The position numbers and the translations under genes are program-made. The notes under the pieces are model-generated. The model was given only the letters and a program-made list of their open reading frames with translations, did not search any database and was not told the DNA's origin. This document shows positions 34,930 through 43,826 of a stretch of DNA of 44,629 nucleotides, one piece after another. Positions within the stretch are counted from its first letter, which is position 1, and every line of letters starts with the position of its first letter. Source of the stretch: a bacterium (lineage in GTDB: Bacteria > Gemmatimonadota > Gemmatimonadetes > Longimicrobiales > RSA9); NCBI GenBank assembly GCA_003242735.1, contig QGVH01000030.1, positions 1-44,629 of the forward strand, given 5' to 3'.

Positions 34930-37904
34930 ACCGATCGCTCTCCGCCGCGGCCCTCCTGGGCTGTCTCGCGCTCACGGCCCCCCTCGGCGCGCAGACCGTG
35001 CCCTTCGGCAAGAACAAGATCCAGTACCGCGACTTCGACTGGCACGTCCTCTCGGGTGAGCACGTCGACGTGTACTACTATCCCGAGGAGGAACAGCTCG
35101 CGCGGCTCACCCTGGCCTACGCGGAGGAGAGCTACCGCTTCCTGGAGCGGAAATTCCAACACCACCCGTTCCGCCGCATCCCGCTCATCGTCTACTCGTC
35201 GGACCAGCACTTCGAACAGACCAACGTCTATCCCGGTTTCATCCCCGAGGGCGTGCTCGGCTTCACCGAGTACCTGAAGCGACGCGTTGCGCTGCCGTTC
35301 CGCGGCGATTACGCACAGTTCCGCAACACGCTCCGCCATGAGCTGGTCCACGCGTTCCAGCTCTCGAAGCTGGCCGAGGTGCAGCAGCTCCACCCCGGAC
35401 AGCGCCGGTTCTCGCCGCAGATGATCCACTGGTGGACCGAGGGGCTGGCAGAGTTCTGGTCCAGTGAGCAGACCACCGAGGACGACATGTACGTCCGCGA
35501 CCTGGTCCTCTCGGGACGCCTGCCCTCGATCCGCGAGTTCAACTACATCTACAGCTTCTACTCGTACCCGCTGGGCGCAGAGCTGCACAAGTACCTCGCC
35601 TCGAGGTTCGGTGAGGAGTACATCGTCCACGTGTACGAGAACTACTGGAAGTATCCCACGTTCGATGCCGCGCTCGAGGCCGCCCTCGGCGTGGACCTGG
35701 ACCAGCTCAGTCGTGAATGGCGCTACGAGCTCCAGCAGCGCTACTTCCCGGCCTATGCCGATCGGCCGCCGCTGGATGTCGCCGCGAAGCCCGTGATCCA
35801 CCGCGGCGGCGCCAACTTCAAGCCGGCGCTCTACACGCCGCCCGGCGACAGCGTGCCCGACCTCTTGTTCCTGTCCCCCAGGAGCGGCTACACGAACATC
35901 TACAGGACGAAGCTCCACCAGGGAGAGCGCGGCGTGCGCACCGTCATCCGCGGGGAGCGGAGCGCCGAGTTCGAGTCGTTCCACGCCTACGAGTCCCGCA
36001 TGGACGTCAGCCCGTCCGGCATCCTCGCCTTCGTCTCGAAGTACCTCGAGCGCGACGCGCTCTTCCTCTGGGATCTCGAACGCGGCGAGATCGTCGGGCG
36101 CTATCAATGGCCGCACCTGGTCGGCATCAAGTCGCCGGCATGGGATCCCACGGGCCAGCGCATTGTCTTCGAGGGCCTCTCGTCCGCCGGGTTCTCGGAC
36201 CTCTACATCATCGACTTCCGGACCCAGGAACTGCGGGCGCTCACCAACGACCACTACCGCGACCAGGATCCGGACTGGTCGCCGGACGGCCGCACCATCG
36301 TGTTCGCCTCGGACCGGACGACCTTCGGCTCCGAGGGGTACACGAACCTCTTCCGGATCGACGTCGAGACCGGACACGTTCGGTACGTCACGTACGGCGC
36401 GTGGAACGATCGCTCGCCTCGCTGGTCACCGGACGGCTCGCGCATCCTCTTCAGCTCCGACCGGGGCGGCGTGTACGACCTCTACACCGTGGACGCGGCG
36501 GGCAACGGCCGCCAGCTCACGGCCATGACGGGCGGCGCCTTCGATCCGGAGTGGTTGCCGGATGGCAGCGGCTTCGTCTTCACGGGGTTCAGCGAGGGGA
36601 TGTACCGGATCTACCGCTACGACCTCTCGCCGGACACGGCGACGTTGCCGACCATCGCACTCGCGGATGCGGCTCCTCCCGGCCTCGCGGTCGGCGACGG
36701 CCCGGCCGACCCCGATGCGCTCCCGATGGGCTGGGCGTGGACCGAGCTCGATGCGCCCATCCTCGCCAGAGCGCGGCCCACGCCCTACAACCAGTGGAGG
36801 GGATTCTCCATCGACTTCGCCGGCGGGGATGCCATCATCGCGCCCGGCATCGGCTCCGCGCAGGGCGCGCAACTGCTCGCTAGCGACATGCTCGGCAATC
36901 ACATCTTCTTCCTCGGCGTGGCCGCTGCGCAGGCCCAGGACGTCGGCCAGCTCATCGACAACTTCAGCGGGCACCTCCTGTACCTGAACCTGTCGCACCG
37001 GCTGAATTACGGCGCCGGCATCTTCCGCTTCAAAGGTCTGTTCCGCGATGTGGTCTTCAACATCTACGAGGAGGAGACCTACGGCGGCTATTTCCTGGCG
37101 AGCTATCCGTTCTCCAAGTTCCACCGCGTCGAGCTGCGCCTCGGTCTCGAGTACAGCGACCGCATAGACATCGAGGATGCCTTCGACAGCGGCTTCATCG
37201 GGCCCGACCCAAGGCCGGACCCGCGGGATCTCACGCGCAAAGGCGTCCTGACGACCAACTATCTCTCCTTCGTCAAGGACAACACGCTCTGGTTGCCGAC
37301 GGGGCCCATCGACGGCGAGAGGCTCAACCTCACGGCGGGTCTGGTCACCTGCTTCGACTGCACGCTGCCCAGTGAGGTGAGCGGCAACGAGGTCAAGCGC
37401 GGCGTGGCGGCGGAGAACTACGTCTTCTTCGGCGACTACCGGCGCTATTTCCGCACGTCGCTGTACAGCGCGTACGCGATCCGCCTGTTCGGCTTCTACA
37501 GCGACGGCGCCATCCCGGGTCGCGCCGTCCTCGGCGGCACACACCAGCTCCGCGGATACCCCCGCTACTCGTTGGCGGGCTCTCGCGTCTGGCTGGTCAA
37601 CCAGGAATGGCGTTTCCCCATCCTCCACGGCCTCGCCTTCGCGTTCCCGTTCGGGCAGGTCCGGTTCCCCGGGATCCAGGGCGCGATCTTCGTGGATGCC
37701 GGCTCGAGCTGGCTCGAGGACCAGAAGCCGGAAGGGACGTGGGGCAGCTACGGCCTCGGCTTCCGCACTTCCCTCGGCCCGCCGCTCGTGCTGCGCCTCG
37801 ACGTCGGCCGCCGCTTCAAGATCGGCTCCCACCCGCCCGTCGATTTCGGCGACAGCGACTTCGGCGACACGTTCGTGGACTTCTTCTTCGGCTTCAACTT
37901 CTGA
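34926..37904 (+). CDS. Fusion of a gluzincin-like protease, TolB-type propeller and Omp85-like barrel
   Basis: 992 residues. After the signal peptide (1-23, ending PLGAQ), a protease-like domain has HELVH at 138-142 and the third-ligand motif WTEGLAEFW with Glu172, as in peptidase MA-like gluzincins. About residues 290-570 form a beta-propeller with PD40/TolB repeats (DWSPDGRTIVFASDR, RWSPDGSRILFSSDR). About 620-992 look like an outer-membrane barrel of the bacterial surface antigen class: LRGYPRYSLAG resembles the Omp85 L6 motif, followed by FPILHG and the terminal FVDFFFGFNF. The start overlaps the cyclophilin stop (ATGA). Likely an outer-membrane protein; substrate unknown. Confidence 0.85.
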   Translation: MNRSLSAAALLGCLALTAPLGAQTVPFGKNKIQYRDFDWHVLSGEHVDVYYYPEEEQLARLTLAYAEESYRFLERKFQHHPFRRIPLIVYSSDQHFEQTNVYPGFIPEGVLGFTEYLKRRVALPFRGDYAQFRNTLRHELVHAFQLSKLAEVQQLHPGQRRFSPQMIHWWTEGLAEFWSSEQTTEDDMYVRDLVLSGRLPSIREFNYIYSFYSYPLGAELHKYLASRFGEEYIVHVYENYWKYPTFDAALEAALGVDLDQLSREWRYELQQRYFPAYADRPPLDVAAKPVIHRGGANFKPALYTPPGDSVPDLLFLSPRSGYTNIYRTKLHQGERGVRTVIRGERSAEFESFHAYESRMDVSPSGILAFVSKYLERDALFLWDLERGEIVGRYQWPHLVGIKSPAWDPTGQRIVFEGLSSAGFSDLYIIDFRTQELRALTNDHYRDQDPDWSPDGRTIVFASDRTTFGSEGYTNLFRIDVETGHVRYVTYGAWNDRSPRWSPDGSRILFSSDRGGVYDLYTVDAAGNGRQLTAMTGGAFDPEWLPDGSGFVFTGFSEGMYRIYRYDLSPDTATLPTIALADAAPPGLAVGDGPADPDALPMGWAWTELDAPILARARPTPYNQWRGFSIDFAGGDAIIAPGIGSAQGAQLLASDMLGNHIFFLGVAAAQAQDVGQLIDNFSGHLLYLNLSHRLNYGAGIFRFKGLFRDVVFNIYEEETYGGYFLASYPFSKFHRVELRLGLEYSDRIDIEDAFDSGFIGPDPRPDPRDLTRKGVLTTNYLSFVKDNTLWLPTGPIDGERLNLTAGLVTCFDCTLPSEVSGNEVKRGVAAENYVFFGDYRRYFRTSLYSAYAIRLFGFYSDGAIPGRAVLGGTHQLRGYPRYSLAGSRVWLVNQEWRFPILHGLAFAFPFGQVRFPGIQGAIFVDAGSSWLEDQKPEGTWGSYGLGFRTSLGPPLVLRLDVGRRFKIGSHPPVDFGDSDFGDTFVDFFFGFNF

Positions 37905-38045
37905 GTCCCCGGGAAGCCCCACGCTGGTGGACCCGCCGCCGGCCGGCTCCGCCGCCGGTCGGCTCGGGGGTCCCGACGGCACGAGCGGCGGTCGGTCGGC
38001 GCTCGTCGAGGAACTCCGGCCGGGCGCGGAGCATAGGAAACGGCC

Positions 38046-38786
38046 ATGGCGACTCGTTCCCCGCGAACGGCGCGGCCGAGGGTTGACCGCCGGGCCGGGC
38101 CCGGCTATCATCTCGCGCTACGTATACCAAGGCGCATACTGGTCCTGCTGCCGCTGCTCGCGGCGTGCGCGGCCCGCTCCGCCCCACCGCCAGGCCCCCC
38201 GGATCCGGCATCCGCACGGGCAGCCGTGGAGGCGACCGAGCCGAGGCGGACCGTCCAGCTCCTGTTCGACTGGAACCTCCGCGAACGGGACGCGCGCTTC
38301 AGCGGCCGTGGCGTCGCACGGGTCCAGCCGCCGTATCGTGCGCGGCTGGACCTGTTCGGCCCGCGCGGCGAGGGCTACCTGACCGCGGCGCTGGTGGGAG
38401 GCGACCTGCGCTTGCCGCCGGCTGTGCAGAACGCCCCGGTCCCCCCGCCGCCGCTCCTGTGGAGCGCCTTGGGCGTGCTCTGGCCGCCCCCCGGCGCCGA
38501 GCTGCTCGCGACGCAGCGGGACGGTGAGGTCCTGCGCCTCGAGTACGCGAAAGGAGCGGAGCGCTGGCGTTACCGCCTGGAGGGAGGCCGGCTCCTCTAC
38601 GCCGAGTGGCTGCCCGCAGAGGGCGGGCGCCACACCGTCGAGCTCCGGCACGGGGACGGGGACGGCCCGCCCCGCGAGGCGAGATACCGCGACTGGGCCG
38701 CCTACGTGGAGCTGGTCCTGGTGCTGGATAGTGTCGAAGATGTGGAAGCGTTTCCTCCGGACATCTGGACGCCGCACGCTCCTTGA
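38046..38786 (+). CDS. Envelope lipoprotein, LolB-like in outline
   Basis: Up to 246 residues. The lipoprotein signal RRILVLLPLLAAC has a clear lipobox (LAAC), followed by a Pro/Ala-rich linker and a beta-rich body (FSGRGVARVQPPYRARLDLFG and later strands) reminiscent of LolA/LolB-type lipid-binding folds. I do not claim orthology. The only standard start codon is ATG 38046, but a good promoter (38083-38111) lies inside that stretch; if real, translation would have to begin near the ATA codons at 38124 or 38136. Its 3' end overlaps lptE by 47 bases. Confidence 0.72.
   Translation: MATRSPRTARPRVDRRAGPGYHLALRIPRRILVLLPLLAACAARSAPPPGPPDPASARAAVEATEPRRTVQLLFDWNLRERDARFSGRGVARVQPPYRARLDLFGPRGEGYLTAALVGGDLRLPPAVQNAPVPPPPLLWSALGVLWPPPGAELLATQRDGEVLRLEYAKGAERWRYRLEGGRLLYAEWLPAEGGRHTVELRHGDGDGPPREARYRDWAAYVELVLVLDSVEDVEAFPPDIWTPHAP
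38083..38111 (+). promoter_or_regulatory. Candidate promoter inside the 5' part of the lipoprotein frame
   Basis: TTGACC (38083-38088), 17-base spacer, TATCAT (38106-38111). Transcription would start near 38118, downstream of the only standard start codon of the lipoprotein gene. Confidence 0.5.
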
Positions 38787-39279
38787 ATCCGCACTGGTGC
38801 TCCCGGCGCTGATCGTTGCCGGCTGCAACTACGGATTCACCGGCGGTGGCTTCCCCTCGCACATCCGCACGGTCCACATCGAGACGTTCGAGAACGAGAC
38901 CGCCCATTTCGAGCTGCAACAGCAGCTCTTCACCGCCATGCTCGAACGGTTGCCCGGCGCCCTCGGGACGAGGCCCGCGGCACGGGACCATGCAGACGCG
39001 ATCATCCGCGGGCGGATCCTCCGCTACAACGACCAGGCCCAGAACTACCGGCCGGCCGACGCAGGGGGCAACGCCCGCATCCTCGAATACCAGGTCGAGA
39101 TCACCCTCGAGGTCAGCATCATCGACGTAACGCGCGACCCACCCGTGATCCTCTGGAAGAGTCAGGGGCTCGTGGGACGGGGGCAGTACGCGGCGAACCA
39201 GACGGACCAGGTGGGGCGCGAGCGGGCCATCGAGCACCTGCTGCAACAGATCGTCGATGGCGCACAATCCCAGTGGTGA
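38740..39279 (+). CDS. lptE: LPS-assembly lipoprotein LptE
   Basis: Plugs the LptD barrel for LPS insertion into the outer membrane. The 179 residues have a signal with lipobox IVAGC and the typical mature start GCNYGFTGGGFPSHIRTVHIETFENET (in parts). ADAIIRGRILRYNDQAQNY and the two-layer strand/helix order of LptE-like proteins follow. The start is the ATG at 38740, within the previous gene in another frame; the longer frame lacks a signal. LptD is not in the window. An antiporter gene follows after 73 bases in which I see nothing clear. Confidence 0.85.
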   Translation: MWKRFLRTSGRRTLLESALVLPALIVAGCNYGFTGGGFPSHIRTVHIETFENETAHFELQQQLFTAMLERLPGALGTRPAARDHADAIIRGRILRYNDQAQNYRPADAGGNARILEYQVEITLEVSIIDVTRDPPVILWKSQGLVGRGQYAANQTDQVGRERAIEHLLQQIVDGAQSQW

Positions 39280-39352
39280 GCGGAGGGAGAAGAGGCGCTG
39301 CGCTCACCGCCCGACGGCCAGCACCAACCCCTAACCCCGGACACTGAACGCG

Positions 39353-40711
39353 ATGTTCCGACGCCGGTTTCGCTTTCTGCTCCCCCTGATCCTCCTCCCG
39401 CTCCTGCTCGGCGCCGCACAGCCGGAGCACGGGGTCCGACCCGAGCACTTTTTCCTCGTGCTCATCTCCATGCTCGTGTTCGGCAAGGTCTTCGGCGAGC
39501 TGGCCGAGCGGATCGGGCAGCCCGCCGTGCTGGGCGAGCTGTTCGCGGGGGTCCTGCTCGGCGCGAGCGTTCTCGGCATCGTTCCGCCCGAAGGCCCGGT
39601 CCGCGAGATCATCACGCTCCTCGCCGAGCTCGGCGTGGCGATCCTCCTCTTCGAGATCGGACTCGAGACGGACATCAAGGAGATGTTCCGCGTCGGGCCG
39701 GCCGCAACGCTGGTCGCGCTGGTGGGCGTGGTCACACCGTTCCTGCTCGGCTTCCTCTACTGGATCCTGGTGCTGCCGGACATCGGCGCGCACGCGGCCG
39801 ACATCTCGGATACGATGGTCGCCATCTTCGTGGGCGCGACGCTCACGGCGACCTCCGTCGGCATCACGGCGCGCGTGCTGACAGACCTCAACCGGATCCA
39901 CACGCCCGAAGCCCGCGTCATCATTGGCGCCGCCGTGATCGACGACGTCCTCGGGCTCGTCATCCTGGCCATCGTCAGCGGCCTCGCGGCCGGCGCGGCG
40001 CTCTCGCTGTTCGGCATCGCCATGAAGTTCGCCGTCGCCGTCGGCTTCCTCGTGGCGGCGGTGATCATCGGCAACCTGATTGCGCCGCGCCTCTTCGGCC
40101 TGATCGACCGCATGCGCGTGCGCGGCGTCCTGCTCGTCAGCGCCTTCTCCTTCGCCCTGCTGTTCGCCGCGCTCGCCGGTCTGGCGGAGTCCGCCATGAT
40201 CATCGGCGCGTTCGCGGCCGGCATCGTGCTGAGCTCGACCAGGCAGCACCACGTCATTGCGGAGCGCATCCAGCCCGTGGCGGACATTCTGACGCCGATC
40301 TTCTTCGTCAGCGTCGGCACGTCCGTGGACGTGTCGTTGTTCCTGCCCTGGAGCGAGGCGTTCAACCCCTCTGTCCTCGCCGTGGGCGGCGCGCTGCTCG
40401 TGCTCGCTGTCATCGGCAAGGTGGCCAGCGGCTTCAGCGTGGGCTACGGCCGCAACAAGCTCAGCCACCTGGCGATCGGGGTCGGGATGGTGCCGCGCGG
40501 CGAGGTCGGGCTCATCTTCGCGGACCTCGGGTTGCGGCGGGGGATCCTCTCCTCCGAGGTGTTCAGCGCCGTCCTCATCATGGTGATGCTGACGACCTTC
40601 ATCGCGCCGCCGCTCCTCAAGGTCGTCTTCCGGCGGACCGCCGCCGCGCCGGGATCCCAGCCCGCCTCGGCCCACGGCGAGGCGGCGGAGCTGCCGGCGG
40701 CGAGCCCATGA
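39353..40711 (+). CDS. Cation:proton antiporter, CPA2/Kef type
   Basis: Membrane exchanger of monovalent cations for protons. The 452 residues have about 12-13 hydrophobic helices. Conserved parts include GQPAVLGELFAGVLLGASVLG, ILLFEIGLETDIKEM, the AAVIDDVLGLVILAIV segment with the ion-binding Asp pair, GAFAAGIVLSS and GMVPRGEVGLIFADLGL. There is no TrkA-N domain at the C-terminus, so it is the short form. The ATG follows CGAACGCG without a strong ribosome site. The stop overlaps hemC (ATGA). Confidence 0.93.
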   Translation: MFRRRFRFLLPLILLPLLLGAAQPEHGVRPEHFFLVLISMLVFGKVFGELAERIGQPAVLGELFAGVLLGASVLGIVPPEGPVREIITLLAELGVAILLFEIGLETDIKEMFRVGPAATLVALVGVVTPFLLGFLYWILVLPDIGAHAADISDTMVAIFVGATLTATSVGITARVLTDLNRIHTPEARVIIGAAVIDDVLGLVILAIVSGLAAGAALSLFGIAMKFAVAVGFLVAAVIIGNLIAPRLFGLIDRMRVRGVLLVSAFSFALLFAALAGLAESAMIIGAFAAGIVLSSTRQHHVIAERIQPVADILTPIFFVSVGTSVDVSLFLPWSEAFNPSVLAVGGALLVLAVIGKVASGFSVGYGRNKLSHLAIGVGMVPRGEVGLIFADLGLRRGILSSEVFSAVLIMVMLTTFIAPPLLKVVFRRTAAAPGSQPASAHGEAAELPAASP

Positions 40712-41670
40712 CCGTCCGGCTGGGTTCGCGCGGCAGCGCGCTGGCGCGTTGGCAGGCCGAGCACGTCCGCAGGGCGCTGGCGGCGGCCGCGCCGGGCCTG
40801 GCGGTCGAGATCGTCATCCTCCGGACCACCGGCGACAGGATCCACGACGTTCCCCTGTCGCGGATCGGCGGCACCGGGCTCTTCACCAAGGAGGTCGACG
40901 ACGCGCTCCTGGACGGGAGGATCGATGCCGCCGTCCATTCCCTGAAGGACGTGCCGACGCGGCTGCCGCCCGGGATCGTGCTGGGGGCGATCCTGGAGCG
41001 GGCCGACCCGGCGGACGCGCTCGTCGTCGCGCCCGGCTTGCCCGCGACCCTCGCCGCGCTCCCGCCGGGAGCACGCGTCGGCACCAGTTCGTTGCGGCGT
41101 CGGGCCCAGCTCCTGGCCCTGCGGCCCGACCTCACCGTCGTCGACCTGAGGGGAAACCTGGACACGCGCCTCGCGCGCGTCTCCGCCGGGGACTACGATG
41201 CGGCGATCGTGGCGCGGGCCGGGCTGGAGCGGCTCGGCCGGCGAGACGCCATCGCCTCGGTCCTCGGCCCGCCGCACTGGCTGCCGGCGGTCGGGCAGGG
41301 AGCGCTCGCGGTCGCGGTCCGCGAATCGGACCGCGAGCTCGGCGCGATCGTCGCGCGGCTGAACCACGAACCGACGGCCGCCGCCGTCGCCGCCGAGCGG
41401 GCGTTCCTCCGCACGTTGCAGGGCGGCTGCCAGGTCCCCGTCGGCGCCCTCGCCACCGTCGCGCCCGATGGGACGCTCCGCCTGGACGGCTTCATCGCGA
41501 CGCTCGACGGGTCCGCGCTGGTCCGGGGCTCGCACGACGGGCTGGCCGCGGAGGCGGAAGCGATCGGCGTCCGCCTGGCGGAAGACCTGCTGCGACGCGG
41601 CGGATCGTCGATGCTCGCCGCGCTCCGCCCGCCGGCCGCGGACGCCGACTCTGACCCGGGCGAACCATGA
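40708..41670 (+). CDS. hemC: Porphobilinogen deaminase (hydroxymethylbilane synthase)
   Basis: Joins four porphobilinogens into hydroxymethylbilane for haem synthesis. The 320 residues have LGSRGSALARWQAEHV, the TTGDRIHDVPLSRIGGTGLFTKEV region, AVHSLKDVPTRLPPG, GTSSLRRRAQLLALRPDL, RGNLDTRL, and LQGGCQVPVG with Cys241, which holds the dipyrromethane cofactor. Length and motifs are normal. It overlaps both neighbours by 4 bases. No other haem gene is visible here. Confidence 0.97.
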   Translation: MTVRLGSRGSALARWQAEHVRRALAAAAPGLAVEIVILRTTGDRIHDVPLSRIGGTGLFTKEVDDALLDGRIDAAVHSLKDVPTRLPPGIVLGAILERADPADALVVAPGLPATLAALPPGARVGTSSLRRRAQLLALRPDLTVVDLRGNLDTRLARVSAGDYDAAIVARAGLERLGRRDAIASVLGPPHWLPAVGQGALAVAVRESDRELGAIVARLNHEPTAAAVAAERAFLRTLQGGCQVPVGALATVAPDGTLRLDGFIATLDGSALVRGSHDGLAAEAEAIGVRLAEDLLRRGGSSMLAALRPPAADADSDPGEP

Positions 41671-42158
41671 GCGCACTCACGCCACCGGCCGCGAAGATCC
41701 TCGATCGCGCGGAGCTCCTGCGCCGTTTCGGCCGTCCGCGCAGCATGCGGCTCGTGTTCACGAACGGCTGCTTCGACCTCCTCCACCGCGGCCACGTCGA
41801 GTATCTCTTCGAGGCCCGGTCATTGGGCGATGCGCTCGTCGTCGCCATCAATTCGGACGCATCGGTGCGCCGGCTCAAAGGGGCGGAGCGGCCGCTCGTG
41901 CCCGCCGCCGACCGCGCCCTCCTCGTCGCCGCACTGGCGTGCGTGGACGCAGTGACCATCTTCGACGAGGACACACCCCGCGACCTCATCGCCGCGCTGC
42001 TCCCCGATGTCCTGGTGAAGGGCGCGGACTACTCGCTCGATGAGGTCGTCGGACGGACGGAGGTCGAGGCCGCGGGCGGCTCGGTGGTGCTCGTGCCGTT
42101 GCGGCCCGGTTACTCGACCACCGGCCTGGTGCGGCGGATCAGGGGAAAGGAGCAGTGA
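41667..42158 (+). CDS. rfaE2: D-glycero-beta-D-manno-heptose 1-phosphate adenylyltransferase (RfaE domain II)
   Basis: Makes ADP-heptose from heptose 1-phosphate and ATP for the LPS core. The 163 residues have [17 protein letters not shown] with the HxGH catalytic motif, [29 protein letters not shown], and the closing [11 protein letters not shown]. It is the partner of the kinase at 26293-27285; in E. coli both activities are one protein (HldE). It overlaps hemC by 4 bases. Confidence 0.93.
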   Translation: MSALTPPAAKILDRAELLRRFGRPRSMRLVFTNGCFDLLHRGHVEYLFEARSLGDALVVAINSDASVRRLKGAERPLVPAADRALLVAALACVDAVTIFDEDTPRDLIAALLPDVLVKGADYSLDEVVGRTEVEAAGGSVVLVPLRPGYSTTGLVRRIRGKEQ

Positions 42159-42160
42159 CG

Positions 42161-42877
42161 ATGTCCAACCGTCCGGATGGACGTGCGGCGGACGCGCTGC
42201 GGCCCGTGGAGCTCATCCGCGGAGCCGCGCGGAACGCGGAAGGCTCGTGCCTGATCTCCCTGGGTGGGACGCGCGTGCTCTGCACGGCCAGCGTCGAGGA
42301 TGGCGTGCCCGAGTGGCGCCGCGGCAGCGGGAGCGGCTGGGTGACCGCCGAGTACGCCATGCTGCCGCGGGCCACGGGGACGCGCACGCCCCGCGAGCGC
42401 GGCAAGATCGGCGGCCGGACGCAGGAGATCCAGCGGTTGATCGGCCGCGCTCTGCGCGCCGCCGTGGACCTGACGCGTCTCGGCGAGCGCACCATCATCG
42501 TCGACTGCGACGTCCTGGACGCCGACGGCGGGACGCGGACCGCCGCGATCACCGGTGGCGCGGTGGCGCTCCACGAGGCGTGTACCTGGCTCCTCGAGCA
42601 CGACCTGGTCGAGGAGTTCCCGATGCGCGAGCTCGTCGCCGCGGTGAGCGTCGGCATCGTGGAAGGGGAGCCCGTCCTGGACCTCGAGTACAGCGAGGAT
42701 TCCTCTGCCGAGGTCGACATGAACATCGTGGGCCTGGAGAGCGGGCTGCTGGTGGAGGTTCAAGGGACCGCCGAGCGAGGCGGGTTCGGGCGCCCGGAAC
42801 TCGACCGGCTCCTCGAACTCGCGGCCCGCGGGCTGGAGCGGCTGTTCGAGGCGCAGCGGCGGGTCCTCGGGATCTGA
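42161..42877 (+). CDS. rph: Ribonuclease PH
   Basis: Phosphorolytic 3'-to-5' exoribonuclease that trims tRNA precursors. The 238 residues have [56 protein letters not shown] (in parts), the [21 protein letters not shown] core, and [16 protein letters not shown]. The start is the ATG at 42161, with AAAGGAG 8 bases before it; a GTG at 42155 would sit too close to that site. rdgB follows after 2 bases, a common pairing. Confidence 0.96.
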   Translation: MSNRPDGRAADALRPVELIRGAARNAEGSCLISLGGTRVLCTASVEDGVPEWRRGSGSGWVTAEYAMLPRATGTRTPRERGKIGGRTQEIQRLIGRALRAAVDLTRLGERTIIVDCDVLDADGGTRTAAITGGAVALHEACTWLLEHDLVEEFPMRELVAAVSVGIVEGEPVLDLEYSEDSSAEVDMNIVGLESGLLVEVQGTAERGGFGRPELDRLLELAARGLERLFEAQRRVLGI

Positions 42878-42879
42878 CC

Positions 42880-43518
42880 ATGCGCGTCCTGCTCGCCACC
42901 CGGAGCGGCGACAAGGCCCGCGAGATCCGGGAGATCCTCGCCTCGGTCCCCGGCCTCACGCTGCTCACCCTGAGCGACCTGGGGATCGAGCCCGACGCAG
43001 CCGAAGAGGAACTCGAGGCGTTCGAGACGTTCCAGGAGAACGCCGCGGCCAAGGCGCGGCACTTTGCCCGCCTGACTTCGCTCCCGGTCCTCGCGGACGA
43101 CTCGGGGCTGCGCGTGGACGCCCTGGGCGGCGCGCCCGGCGTCCGGACCAAGCGCTTCTCGGGCCGGACGGATCTCATCGGCCGGGACCTGGACGAGGCG
43201 AACAACCTCGTCCTGCTCGAACGGCTCCGCGGCGTGCCGCCGGAGGCGCGCGGCGCGCGCTACGTCTGCGCCGCCGTGCTCGCCTTCCCGGACGGCCGCA
43301 TCGTGGCCGGCCTGGGGTCGTGCCGCGGCGAGATCGCGACGGCGCCGCGCGGCACGGGCGGGTTCGGGTACGACCCTCTCTTCTACGTGCCGGCCCTGGG
43401 GCGCACGTTCGCGGAGGTCTCTGCACAGGAGAAGAACCGGATCAGCCACCGCTCGCGGGCGTTCCGGGCGCTCGCGGCGCAGCGGACGGGCTGGACGCGG
43501 GCGGGCGGTCCGCTATAG
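42880..43518 (+). CDS. rdgB: RdgB/HAM1 non-canonical purine NTP pyrophosphatase
   Basis: Hydrolyses ITP, dITP and XTP, cleaning nucleotide pools. The 212 residues have MRVLLATRSGDKAREIREIL, the FQENAAAKARHFA helix, VLADDSGLRVDALGGAPGV with catalytic Asp, GTGGFGYDPLFYVP, and SHRSRAFRAL at the end. The start is the ATG at 42880. Last gene of the plus-strand set before the tRNA cluster; 97 bases follow with only the tRNA promoter recognised. Confidence 0.96.
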   Translation: MRVLLATRSGDKAREIREILASVPGLTLLTLSDLGIEPDAAEEELEAFETFQENAAAKARHFARLTSLPVLADDSGLRVDALGGAPGVRTKRFSGRTDLIGRDLDEANNLVLLERLRGVPPEARGARYVCAAVLAFPDGRIVAGLGSCRGEIATAPRGTGGFGYDPLFYVPALGRTFAEVSAQEKNRISHRSRAFRALAAQRTGWTRAGGPL

Positions 43519-43573
43519 ATTTGGGGGCGGGCGGGAATCCAAAAACATCTGGTTTCTGGCCGGCCTCGGCCCC

Positions 43574-43602
43574 TTGACTCCGCCCGGCGCTCGTGATAGA
43601 AT
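43574..43602 (+). promoter_or_regulatory. Promoter of the tRNA cluster
   Basis: TTGACT (43574-43579), 17-base spacer, TAGAAT (43597-43602). The first tRNA begins 14 bases downstream. Confidence 0.75.
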
Positions 43603-43615
43603 ATTGTGCTCCCAG

Positions 43616-43690
43616 CGGGGCGTGGCGCAGCCCGGTTAGCGCGCCTGCTTTGGGAGCAGGAGGTCGTCAGTTCGAATCTGACCGCCCCGA
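43616..43690 (+). tRNA. tRNA-Pro (anticodon TGG)
   Basis: Acceptor stem CGGGGCG/CGCCCCG pairs perfectly, with discriminator A. The anticodon arm CCTGC/GCAGG encloses loop TTTGGGA with anticodon TGG. T-loop TTCGAATC is standard. CCA is not encoded. First of four tRNAs. Confidence 0.95.
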
Positions 43691-43719
43691 CTCGAAAGCG
43701 GGTGTCCGTCAAGGCATTT

Positions 43720-43793
43720 GCGCCCGTAGCTCAGCTGGATAGAGCAGCGGCCTTCTAAGCCGCGGGTCATAGGTTCGAATCCTATCGGGCGCG
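43720..43793 (+). tRNA. tRNA-Arg (anticodon TCT)
   Basis: Acceptor GCGCCCG/CGGGCGC, discriminator G. Anticodon arm GCGGC/GCCGC with loop CTTCTAA, anticodon TCT. T-loop TTCGAATC. CCA is not encoded. A GCGCCGGG direct repeat follows in the spacer. Confidence 0.94.
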
Positions 43794-43826
43794 CTGCCCG
43801 GGCGCCGGGGCGCCGGGGCCGCTGAC

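Noticed and set aside
34455..36377. 640-residue open frame on the minus strand, and 36426-38111 (561 residues)
   Set aside because: Both lie opposite the cyclophilin and protease/barrel genes, whose signal peptides and motifs are clear; the antisense products have shadow composition.
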